Of a stretch of 64,000 bases of DNA, positions 1 to 10,500 are shown piece by piece. The stretch is from Herpetomonas samuelpessoai. Lineage: Eukaryota; Euglenozoa; Kinetoplastea; Trypanosomatida; Trypanosomatidae. Numbering within the stretch: the first letter of the stretch is position 1; each line of letters begins with the position of its first letter. The stretch spans positions 310,001-374,000 of the forward strand of contig JASAOC010002140.1 in the NCBI GenBank assembly GCA_030849835.1, read 5' to 3'. Under the pieces are notes generated by a model that did no database searches, was not told the origin of the DNA, and saw only the letters and a program-made list of their open reading frames with translations. The position numbers and the translations under genes are program-made.

Positions 1-2256
1 ATCGGCCTCCTGTGTCAGCAGTCATCCACGAATGGCTTTCTTGTCGACATGTTCCTCATGGAGATGTCGCGGCTGCCTTCGGATGAGCACTGTGTCCACA
101 GAGAGGGATACGCGCTTGGAGCTGGGTTCGGTCTGGGGATGCTGCTCCTGGGCCTTGGTGGGAACCACGGCCTCCCTCACGTGGAGGATCGCCTCTTTGG
201 TTTCCTCAACGGCGAGCGCCGTGACACCGTTGAGGCGGTCCGTGACGGTGGCCTGGAAACGTTCGAGGAGCGCACCAACGATGTCACTGGGCATTTTCTC
301 ACCCACGCCCTGTTGATGCAGAGCCGCAAGACGGCTTCACGCACCCCCTGCACACGTGTCTTTGAAGGTGAATACTACAACACCGCTGTCTCTGGCCCCG
401 CCGCGGCCGTCGCCCTAGGACTCATGTACTTGAAGTCAGACAACCGCGAGGTGGCGGCGAAACTGATGCCACCAAATCGGTTGTCTGGCTTACAAGGCAT
501 CTCGCCGTTGCTGTGTCTCCTGCGGACCTGCTTTGCCGCTCTCGCATGCTGGTCAGACATGTATCCCTCGCACGCGTTCTTGCATGACACCTGTGTGCCG
601 GCAGTTCTGCGAGAGTTAACCCGCGACAAAGGCCTCGCGCAGCAGCAGCTGCACTACCTCATGATGAACCATGGCCATTGCATCGCAGGTGCCGTGCTGG
701 CTCTCGGGTTCCGCTTCGCCGGCTCTATGGACGTCCAACTGCGCGACTTGATGCTAACAGAGCTGCACGGTTTCATCAAAGGACGTTTGGGAGCTACGGG
801 TCAGACGGTGCCCACGCTGCAGCGGTCGACAGGGGCCTACGATATGTGCATTTCGACCTGCTGTGTGGCGATTGGTCTGGTCATGGCGGGCACAGGAGAT
901 CTCAAAGCTTTCGCTTCGCTGCGACGCCTCCAGCAGCGTCCAAACCTATCCTTTAGCATGCACACCGCGCTTTCCATGAGCATCGGGCTCCTCTTCCTCG
1001 GGGGCGGTCGGTTGAGTCTGTCCACGAGCACGGAGTCTGTCGCTGCTCTGGTGCTCGCGTTTTACCCTGTCTGGCCACAGGATCCCGAGAACAATGTCCA
1101 CCACCTGCAAATTCTGCGGCATCTGTACGGCCTGGCGGTGGTCCCGCGTGTTCTCCAGACGGTGGACGCTGTCAGTCACCAATCGGTGCGTGTACCCGTG
1201 CGCATTATTCTCAAGAAGCGTAGCAACCCGATGTCCTTAGGCAAGATGAATGTTGGGGAGGCCAGTGCAGTTCGTGTATGTGAACAACAAGGTCCACGAG
1301 TGTTGTGCACTGAGACACCATGTCTTTATCCTCCGCCAGAATCCATCGACCGCATCGAACTCTGCAGTACGCAGCACTACCACCGTACCTTGCTCAACCG
1401 CGACGGCCACGGAGCCACGAGAATCCGTGAGGACGGTCTTGTCTTGCGTGTTCTCGCCATTCCTGGGGATTCCACGGCCGTCACCGCGGACCGTGCAGCT
1501 GGGGCGGGAGTCCTGGTTGAGAGCCGATGGAACTGCGTTGAGCAAGGTCTTGTGGACGATGTGCGTGGACTCTTCGCTGCCTCTGGCGTTACCACACTTG
1601 CGTCTCTCGTCTTGCTTGACAACGTCAAGCTGCTGGCGGCCTCACAAAAGTGCGTTGGCAACCTCAGCCGAGACTCCGCTCAAGCAAAGGAGCCTGTCAT
1701 GGTAGCACCTGCAGGAACGGTGTCGACAGACACATGTCGCGCGGTTCTGCGTTCGCTAGAGCGGCAGTATCGGCGTGTGTTTATGCACAGCAATGTCGTT
1801 GCCGCTAGGGAGGAGGACGCCCATCCCTTTCACCGCGTGATCCTCGGCCAGGAGTCGTGGCGTGCGGTGGTGAACTCCATCGTCGCGCACCCCGAAGGGA
1901 CTCCAGGCTTCCCGTTAGACTTTACGTCCTTCTGTGCCCATCACGCAGCTTCCGGTGGTGACCGTCATTCCGAACGAGGCTCATCTGGTCATACAGAGCA
2001 ACAGGAACAGCACCAGCCACCAGGGGGCACTGTTTCACGCGAGGCGGTAGCACGATGGCTAGGAGAGGCGGTACAGTTTTACTTTGGTAGCCCTGCTCAG
2101 TTCCAGCGTGTGTGTGACGCTATCCGCGCGGCGGCCCCGCAGCTGAAACAGAAATCGACGCGCACCCTCACCCTCCTCAAGGTGAACCGCGAGCTGAAAC
2201 TGCCGATCGACGTGCTGCAGCACTTGGTGGTGTGTACGTTCGGCATCGCTACATAA
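1..2256 (+). CDS. APC1: Anaphase-promoting complex subunit 1 (APC1), 3' part; 5' end outside window
   Basis: APC1 is the large scaffold of the APC/C ubiquitin ligase that drives mitotic exit. The frame is open from base 1, so the gene enters the window truncated; the ATG at 49 is internal. The visible residues contain helical repeats of the proteasome/cyclosome type (for example GAGFGLGMLLLGLGG near the start and GLLFLGGGRLSLSTS around 980 to 1025). These are followed by the family hallmark AFYPVWP and LQILRHLYGLAVVPR around 1055 to 1150. In known APC1 proteins these motifs close the repeat ring and lead into the C-terminal domain. A hydrophilic low-complexity insert lies near 1960 to 2035, before a final conserved helix region. 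It is the first gene of the plus-strand unit in this window. The identification rests on these motifs; the N-terminal WD40 part cannot be judged. Confidence 0.85.
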   Translation: MGLLCQQSSTNGFLVDMFLMEMSRLPSDEHCVHREGYALGAGFGLGMLLLGLGGNHGLPHVEDRLFGFLNGERRDTVEAVRDGGLETFEERTNDVTGHFLTHALLMQSRKTASRTPCTRVFEGEYYNTAVSGPAAAVALGLMYLKSDNREVAAKLMPPNRLSGLQGISPLLCLLRTCFAALACWSDMYPSHAFLHDTCVPAVLRELTRDKGLAQQQLHYLMMNHGHCIAGAVLALGFRFAGSMDVQLRDLMLTELHGFIKGRLGATGQTVPTLQRSTGAYDMCISTCCVAIGLVMAGTGDLKAFASLRRLQQRPNLSFSMHTALSMSIGLLFLGGGRLSLSTSTESVAALVLAFYPVWPQDPENNVHHLQILRHLYGLAVVPRVLQTVDAVSHQSVRVPVRIILKKRSNPMSLGKMNVGEASAVRVCEQQGPRVLCTETPCLYPPPESIDRIELCSTQHYHRTLLNRDGHGATRIREDGLVLRVLAIPGDSTAVTADRAAGAGVLVESRWNCVEQGLVDDVRGLFAASGVTTLASLVLLDNVKLLAASQKCVGNLSRDSAQAKEPVMVAPAGTVSTDTCRAVLRSLERQYRRVFMHSNVVAAREEDAHPFHRVILGQESWRAVVNSIVAHPEGTPGFPLDFTSFCAHHAASGGDRHSERGSSGHTEQQEQHQPPGGTVSREAVARWLGEAVQFYFGSPAQFQRVCDAIRAAAPQLKQKSTRTLTLLKVNRELKLPIDVLQHLVVCTFGIAT

Positions 2257-2912
2257 ATGCAAGGAATTTCCTTTTTTCCTATTCTTCGGTTTGCGCATTC
2301 GTTGCCGCTCTCGCTCGTCACATTGTGGCGACCGGTCTGAGTGTGGAGTGAATCGAAAACGATTAGATCACACATAGAATATTATCAACATCACACTACA
2401 AAAGAGGAATAAATACTGATATCACGTTGCCAGTGCAAACGGAAAAGGTCGTTGCCGAGCAGTGCGTGTCCCGCCGACTACTGGAGGATGTAGCGAGACA
2501 AGAGTGAGTTAGTAGATAAAAAACGGAGGTAAAGCGCATCTACAGGTTTGGTGGCATGTCCTATGTTTCCAGTGTTAACCTCCCAGCCCCCTCCTTACAT
2601 GCTCATTGTGTTTCCTCTTCGGTCTGCGGGCACGTGCACGTGAAGTGCTTCGTCAGTGGCCGGCTCTGAGTATCTCCTGGACCCCTCAATACCCTGCTCT
2701 CCGTTTCCCAATCTGCACGCACGGCACCAGTTAGCTGCAATCACACATCTCCTGTTTTCCTTATAGCTGTCCAGTACTCGACACGAGCTTCACTTTACTT
2801 TTATACTAGAAATACTCCTGCTTTCCTTCCTTTGCTTTTGCGCGTCTGCCCACGTTAGCTTAAACACGGTTCTTCCACTTCCGGCCCTCCCACTTCATCA
2901 CGTTGGCGAACC
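2257..2912 (+). other. Spacer: APC1 3' UTR and IFT20 5' UTR
   Basis: No gene is seen. The stretch is T/C-rich. Its last part holds the pyrimidine tract and AG used as the likely trans-splice acceptor of IFT20. Confidence 0.6.
2814..2858 (+). promoter_or_regulatory. Probable spliced-leader acceptor for IFT20
   Basis: A pyrimidine-rich tract (ctttccttcc tttgctttt core) is followed by the first AG at 2857 to 2858. This leaves a 5' UTR of about 54 bases with no ATG before the IFT20 start at 2913. It fits the trypanosomatid rule of polypyrimidine tract plus first AG. Confidence 0.6.
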
Positions 2913-3302
2913 ATGGAAGAGGACCAGCTCATCATGTTCGACGCCAACGGCGCCATTCGCATGTACAATCCGGAAAAGTTTGACCAACTGCTCAAAACCA
3001 TTGAAACAGAGAAGCGGTACATAGGCAAGATGGACGAGTTCAAGCAGATGGTCAACCAGACCATGTCCATTGTCAAAAAACTCGGTGATGCCATTGAGGA
3101 GGAGAAACTGAAGGCCATCGGCGCACGGAACGTTGTTGAGAGCGAAGGCGAGGAGCGCTTCCGTGCGGTGCAAGAGGCGCAGCTGAGGCTGCGCGAAAAA
3201 CAGATGGAGCTGGACCGTTACGTGGCAGAATATGACTCACTAAAGAAGGTAGAGCAGGAGCAGCAGCAAACGTTTCAACGTCTCAGCCAAGCACAGGACT
3301 AG
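2913..3302 (+). CDS. IFT20: Intraflagellar transport protein 20 (IFT20)
   Basis: This 129-residue protein is close to the usual IFT20 length of about 130. IFT20 is a small coiled-coil subunit of the IFT-B complex that carries cargo into the flagellum, and in animals it also works at the Golgi. Here a short N-terminal segment with DANGAIRMYNPEKFDQL is followed by an almost continuous charged helix (roughly residues 25 to 125, rich in E, K, Q and R). The helix carries the family-like FKQMVNQTMSIVKKLG segment. There is no signal peptide or membrane segment. The ATG at 2913 is the first after the acceptor at 2858. Trypanosomatids build a motile flagellum, so the gene is expected. Confidence 0.85.
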   Translation: MEEDQLIMFDANGAIRMYNPEKFDQLLKTIETEKRYIGKMDEFKQMVNQTMSIVKKLGDAIEEEKLKAIGARNVVESEGEERFRAVQEAQLRLREKQMELDRYVAEYDSLKKVEQEQQQTFQRLSQAQD

Positions 3303-4505
3303 AACCCACAGAAGTCAGAGATACCCTCACTGTTTGTCACTTTCACTCTTCAGGTGGGTGAGAAGAGACGACATACTGCGTGAACGTGGTATCTGCAGAC
3401 TCTCTCTGCGCATACCTTTCCTCAGGATGGCCTAACGGGTTCTGACAGTATAGTGGCACTCCCGTTTTATGCGCGTATTCCCTAGTTTCGCCAGACTGTT
3501 CGACAGGTTTTCATGTGCCTTCCAAATGTTGCGTTTGTACCCTCTTTTTTTTGTTTTTTTTTTTTTTTGTGTGCTGATTCTCATCATTGTTGATTCCTCT
3601 GCGTTATCCTCTCCCAGTGCTATGCTACGGTCAGCACGCCGATGTACACGGACGCAGAAACCTACAAGACCCACCACCACAACGACAGCAACAACCGCCA
3701 CAAAAGGCGGCGTGGGTGTCTTGCTGAGGGAGACACCGACACGCCCAGGTTCTGGACACTCAACGTGGTGGCCGGAACGCGAGCAGGTGTGCATGCGCCG
3801 CCTCTCCCTCCCCGTAATCAAGAGAACCCGGGGTTCATTGTGTTCTTCTGGCTTATAAAAAGATATCCACCATAGCCACACATTCCGACTGTGTAGTTTC
3901 AGAGATACGTCACCTTTTCCTCGCGTCACATGGTACCAACAGTCCTCTCATTCACTCCGTGTTGCCCTCACTTTACGTCACTCAAAGTCGAGACGAATTC
4001 ACGTTCGAGCTCTGAACCGTTTTAGTCTTACAGCCCTGCCATCCCGTCGGTGTCGCCCACCGTTCCTGCCGTGGGGTGGTGCGGGCAGTCCTTTTCCTTC
4101 ACGTACTTACTTTTCTTCTTTTACGATATATTGTGTGGCACCTAGAACTAGATCAATTCTTTTTTTTCTTCTTCTCAAAATCCCTTTACTTTCGACTTCT
4201 TACTCGGTGGCACTTTGGTATTTGAGGCTAGTGCTTTACATTCTCTGAAGACGTCCTGTTGCATTTCCATACACTTTTGCTCTCTCTATATCTATCCTGC
4301 ACCGTAGAGACGCTTGGCAACACCACCAGCGGAATCGGGTTGTGAGGCGCAGAACTCTCTGTTCACAGGCGTGCTCCACTCCTCGACACCTTCGACTGGG
4401 CCCGGGTTTTCTCTCCCCAGATACCTGGAACAAGTTTCGTTGGAACGACAGATACTGCAGTTCCTTTACCCGGTTACTCTTCACTGGCCACATACAAACG
4501 CGAGA
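3303..4505 (+). other. 1.2 kb spacer: IFT20 3' UTR and leader of the large disordered protein
   Basis: It has T-runs near 3541 to 3569 and T/C tracts near 4158 to 4180 with an AG at 4225 to 4226. A second tract ends in AG at 4419 to 4420. Either AG gives a leader without an ATG before 4506. Short frames here lack protein-like composition and I do not call a gene. Confidence 0.55.
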
Positions 4506-7500
4506 ATGCCCTCAGAAGGTTCTCGCCTCAGCAACACGAAGCAGCGGCGTCCTGCTTCAGGGGCTCCGTCTTTCCTTAGCACGCGGTCCTATCAAGGAAC
4601 CGCGACGCAGCGACCGCAGTCATCGTCTCCCTTGCCGAACTTCACGTATGATGTGGGGCATACATTGCTGCGATCCCTCGACGAGGAGGTGGCGCGGCGA
4701 CTGGAGCGTCCGCCGTTCGAGGTGAGGTTGGGTCCCGGTGCTACCGCATCACCAGGAGCGGATATAGCAGGAGCAGCCCACAGATCTCGCGTTCCCCCAC
4801 TCCATGGCAGAACTCAAAACTTGCGTCACGTATACAGCCCGACTCCACCGACGCCATCTCCACGCTCCCTGTATTCCTCTCGTGGCTTGGATTACAGTAC
4901 CAATATGCAAACACTCACTTCTGCGGGGCTTCGTGTCATCCCGAATGATGTGGCCTTCTTCCCAACGACAGGAGGCCACCAGAGTGTTGCGGCTGATCCA
5001 CCGGCAACATCCCAATACCGACCCCGCCCGAACAGCGCGGCCGCCGCCTCCACTGGCATGCTGTCGATACGCCGCCCACAGTTCCGTTACCAGCCGCTAC
5101 CCGAACGGCTCGTTGGCAAACTCTCCCAGATGTCGCCACAAAACGCAGGGCGGCGAGAAAGCCCACCAATGAGCTACACGTCCGAGGGAAGGTCGGACGC
5201 GTCGCCTTCGACCCTCTCGTCCCATACCGAGGGCACGAGTGAGGGCCGTTACTTTGACACGAATACGGTAATACGGCACCGTGGTGATTCTGACGTGACT
5301 ACATGCAGTGACGCCGGGTCCTCGTCCTCTTCTGTTATTCTACGAACTGGTGGGTGGCAGGGTGTCGGTCGTGGTGCGTGGCGTCCACGTTCAGAAGCTG
5401 CGCGTGTTGGGGAGGTCAGTAGCGACGGTGTGTGCTTCGACAGTGATTCTGATGCGAAGCTGTTGGGTCACTTGGCGGCCAGGCAAGGGCTGGCCTACCC
5501 GTCAGCGTACCCTTCGTCCACGCCGGGCCTATGGGCAAGCGTGAAGAGGGAAGGACCTCGCACTGCTTCCCGGCAACCTCACCAAAGCCCGGAGACGTTT
5601 CCCGTGAGAGGAAAGCTTACCGCGCAACCCCCGCACCTCCGAACATCTGAGACGTCTGTGAAGCGTCAAGAACGAGTGGGTCCTCCTGCATCGCACACCG
5701 GTCATCGTCATCGCGAGGCGAGCGGAAAACCTCCTTCAAGGAGGTCACACCCGACGCAGGACACTCCTATGCGTCACGGTGCGACGGGCCCCCGCCCCTT
5801 CCACGCGCTTACACGCCAGTCGCGTCGCTGCGTGTGCTGCCCTGTAGATGTGGACTGCGGCCAATCGTTGACGAGAGCACTCCCTCCTCCAGCTCCTGTG
5901 CGGCGCTCCCTGCGGACGTTGAGGCGACACCACGAGGACCAACACTATGTGGGCGGACACGCCAGTGAGGAAGAATACCAAGACGACTCCGTGCTACTTG
6001 ATCACCTCATGCGAGTTCGTCGTAGCACCAAAGGATCTCGACCACGAACGGCAGTGGAATCCGACTCGAGAGATGGTTTTCCAACTGGGTCCGCTACGCC
6101 ACCAGTGGAGCCGCTGTACCCTTGCAAGCCTGCATCCACCCGTCCCCTTCGCTTGTATCACGATCCAGACGCTGACACTCCAAGCAACGTGCTTCGTGGT
6201 CGACGGCCCCCACAACGGCGCTCCACATGGAAACCAGTCACGTCACCACCACCACCACCACCAGCACCGACTGAGGATGTGGTGCAGTTGGTGGCCAAGA
6301 GCGTCTTGGAAGAACTCGTCAAGGCTCGTATTGTGCCCCCTTCACCACCCAAAGATCTAGAAGCGCAAAGGTCTTCGCCAGCAAAGTCAGAGAGGGACTT
6401 CCAGAGTTACGCGACATCACCAGAAAGCTTACGGTCAGCGGACCGATCAGGTTCGGAAGTGCACGAAACCCAGAGGAATGACGCGGGAACGTCCCCGATT
6501 CCGTCGTTGCACAGTCCCTCTGAACAGGAGGTGGTAGCTAGCCCAGACACGGACCGTCACAGCACCTCACCAGAAAGGTCTCCTGCCACAACCCCATCAC
6601 ACTTGTCGGCCAACGCCACGTCTGTGCCTGTGAACACCATGACTTTGCCGCCGAGGCACCCGTTCGTCAAACGGCATCCCAGCGAGATGTCGTCACGAGA
6701 GTCGGGCCCTCCGTCGCCAGCAGCCGCAGGTGTTCCAGAAGGAAAGCGCATCGATGACGCCTCCTCCGCTCACGTCGAAACGGCTTCCGCCTCTCCCACA
6801 TCTGACTCCACCTCATCAGCGGATTCATTTGTTCATCCGCGAGCACCTGTTTCGCACGAGACGCCAGCTGGCTCTCGCACCGTTGCACAGACTCCCACCA
6901 ATGAATCGGCAGGCGGCGATCAGGGTGAAACACCCGTTGTGCAAGCTTCACAGGTGACGGCGCCATCGTCTTCGACGACAGAAGGTATGGTGTGCCCTGC
7001 CAGCGATGAGGATTGCAGAACGGCTGACGAGGCGTCAGCTTCCCCACCACAACGGCAGGTGAATGGACATGCCACTCCGATGACCGCCGAATCGTGCATG
7101 CAAGCTTCGACGGACCTCGTCCCCCTCTCGCCGCACGTGGGAGCACCAAAGGAAGCTCTCCTTTCTGGGTCGGCAAGCTCGCCGCCGACACCGCTCTTTG
7201 CTAATGACCTAGCGCAGGCGTCCGGCACAGTGTCCGCCTCTTCGATGTCCCACCAAAGCCCCGACGTTAGCGCACCCGTGTGCTGCGTTGAACATAACGG
7301 CTCATCATCTCTTGGCGCCGTGCACCTAACGACCCCAACGCACTTGGTGCATCCGAGCACGACGGACGCCGCTATGTTCAGTGCTGTCACCAGGGCTCGG
7401 ATAGAGCTTCTCATGGATGTCGAAGCCGCGTCGCGAAATCGGATCCTGTGGGAAGAGTCCGACGACATGGAGGAAATGAGACGCTCACATGTGACGCCTA

Positions 7501-10500
7501 TCCGGGACGAGGCGTCTCGCTCGCGACAGAGGACGGTAGAGCTGAATGAGCACTCAGCGCATGAGAATCCACCGACTGCGGTCGAGGTGCAGCCAGAAGA
7601 GAACGTCGAACAATCGGTACCCGCTGCACCACCCGCAGAATCGGAGCAGCTCGCAAACGCTCAGGAGAAAGAGCCACCACACGACAAGACGTCAGAGGCC
7701 CACGTGTCGCTCTTCCAGCTGGCTTTCCTCGAAATGTGCCAGTACACGATGAATGAGTTGGCTCGCAACGAGCAGCTGGCACGGACGACGATGTGCTCTG
7801 AAATAGCCACACGCGCAGAGGCGCTTGGCAGGAGCAGCATCCTGGCAGAAGAAGAGGGAGGCCGCGACGGCATCACGCGCGATGAAAGCATCGCTCGGCT
7901 TGCACGTCAGACAGAAGCTCTGATCGCAGAGGAAGCCTCCTCTCGGGACTACTTGGCGGACCTGGAAGCAGTGCCCCACCAGGAGCTGGGTAAGCGTTTT
8001 CTTCTTGAGGCTACGTTTTCATCCACTCTCCTAACACTGCGACAGGAAACCAGTCAGGCGTTGGACACAATTGTGTTGTGCTTGCGGGAAAAGGAGCGTG
8101 CGGCGGCGGAGGCCAAAGCGCGCGCAGTGGAGGCACAGCTAGGAGCCACGATTACCCTCGAAGAGAAGACGAGGAGCATCATTGAGCAGACCGAAGCGGA
8201 AATCATCGTGGAGCTGTCCGCCAAGATTGTCGAATATCATGAATCGGTGAACCGCAACCTGCTTTTGCGTAGTGCATCCGATGCCTTTGAGGAGCTTTTG
8301 GAAGCCAGTGATCATGACGTCCAAAGAATTCATCTGAGTGAAACCCTGTCCCAGAAGCTCGCTCCGCCGCCGCACGAGGAACCCCCGCACCGGGAAAGTG
8401 CGAGCACAAGAGACACGGGAAATGGTGATGCGCAAATCAAGGCACTCACTACGACACCCACGGGGCTACCACCGCCTCTAACGGTAGTGCCGTCCGCGAG
8501 CGACGCCCTTGGGGATCGTTCCCCTAGCAGTCCCTTCGCGTACCAATCCACGACGGACTCCCCACACGAGATCCACGCCACGGCCAAACCCCTCTCCCCC
8601 ATTATTCGGCCGCTTGCATCAATGGAGAGCAACTCGGTCAATCACGGAAGCGCTCTCATGCCATGTGTGGACCCACCCATGACCCGATCAGTCTCCCCAA
8701 CTGAGGTGACGGCGGCATCCCGACCAGGAAGCGTCAAGGAGGACATTCCAAGTAATACCCTGAAGGCAGCAGCAGCCGGGATGGAGCTGGACGTCCAAGG
8801 CGTGCAGCCAAGCGCTTCCGCGTCCGAAACGCGTATCACTGAAACTACGGATGAATCACCAACTCCGCAACTTGCGAATGCCCCCGCGAGCACCGTGACG
8901 ACTACTTGTAACAAAGACCTCTTGTCGTCAGAACGGGGACAAAACGTCCTGTGCGAGAACGTTAGTCCCTCGGCAAGTCTGCCGGACGACGCTGCCGCAG
9001 GCCATGGAGAACCCAATCCCAGCCTCCCCAACGCAGCGGATGGGGCTCTGGATAGCAAGGTCGACGGAAGGGAAAGTCATCAGCTGCTGGAAAAACCGTC
9101 TGGCGAAAAACGTACTCGCGCCAGGCGACCGCGAGGGCGTGGGTTTCTGTATGATGTCGCGGCCCTTGAAGAGGACGAAGCAGCAGAGGTACCGGACGAC
9201 AACACATACAGGGAAGGAGGCTCTCAACGCGACGACGAACCGCGTGCTCGTCAAACGCTCAATCTGCCCCCACTGCCACCCGTGCCTCCTCTGTCATTCG
9301 CCGCCGTGAGCGGACTCAAGACTGAGCCTGACGTGCCTAGTGATGTGGTAAAGCAAGAAGTAGACGCCGACCTCCCAGTTCAGTCAAAGCCCTTGAAGCG
9401 CACACCCACTCCCGTGAGCAAGCTTCGCCTTGACGACAAGGACACATATCCCTATTTCTTTAGCTCTGCCTACGACACACATGCACCTGCCTCATCCACC
9501 ACGGGGCCAGGCAAACCCACCGACAGTCAGGCGCAGACATTAGAGGCAAGCGTGCATTCCACACCCGCTAGCACGCGCTCGGCACCGTCTAAGCAGCCCT
9601 CAACCTCAGGGAATGTGCGGCCACCGTCTCCTCCGTTGGCATGTAACGAGAGTGAGAACGAGAACTCAGAGTGGGACCGCAGCGACCCTCTGATGGAGTC
9701 GCCGGGTAGCCAGCAGGCTCGCGATGCGGCCAGCTCCCAGCCTATCACAGCCACCGAAGGCTCCTCCTCAAATGGTGATAACGGCAACACGAGCTATGTT
9801 GCGCAGCGTCTTGGTTCCTTGTCTACACGTGGTTCAGGACGATCCTCTGTGGTGAGCGCGTTGCCTCTACGTCGCCAAGAACGTTTTGTCCGTGATGACG
9901 CGGCGGACGAGAACCAAGGGCTTGTCAACGCTTTCTCTGACAGGATCATGGTTCGTGACTCACGTGCGTTCCTCGTCCCGTCCTCACCCATCGATGACTT
10001 TGCCAACGATTCTCGTGCCAGCTTCACAAGCTACGCGGAAAGCGAGATGCGGCGAGCGGCCGAGCGGGTGGATGTTGAGCCTCGGGATACACCCTCCACC
10101 CGCGAGGTCTGCCCTCCTCTCAAATCGTTGTCGGGAACGACATCCAGCGGCGGAGACAGACCTTTCGCACCACTGAATGCGGTGGTACATCGTCCTGTGG
10201 CATCAAGTGCAGGCGACAGCTCTCTGGCAGTAGAGTTTGGTGAGCGAAGAGGTGCTGGGGCGTACCGGGGTGTCCGACGTACGAGCGACGCGGGCTCGCT
10301 AGACAGCGTACAGGAAGAAGAAGAAGAAATGACGATTGGTGCAACCCTGGACACAGCAGCCGCCCCCGAGAAGTCCGCTTCCCTCTCCCCACATCACAGC
10401 TGGGGGAATGGCACCCATCACAGCCGCAGCCAGGAGGGACGTCGACGCGAGCGTCTGGTTGTTGTAAAGGAGGACCCTGAGATATCCTCAGAACATGATG

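Noticed and set aside
4314-4505. Upstream TTG start of the large disordered protein
   Set aside because: Non-ATG start not needed; 4506 is the first ATG after the likely acceptors.
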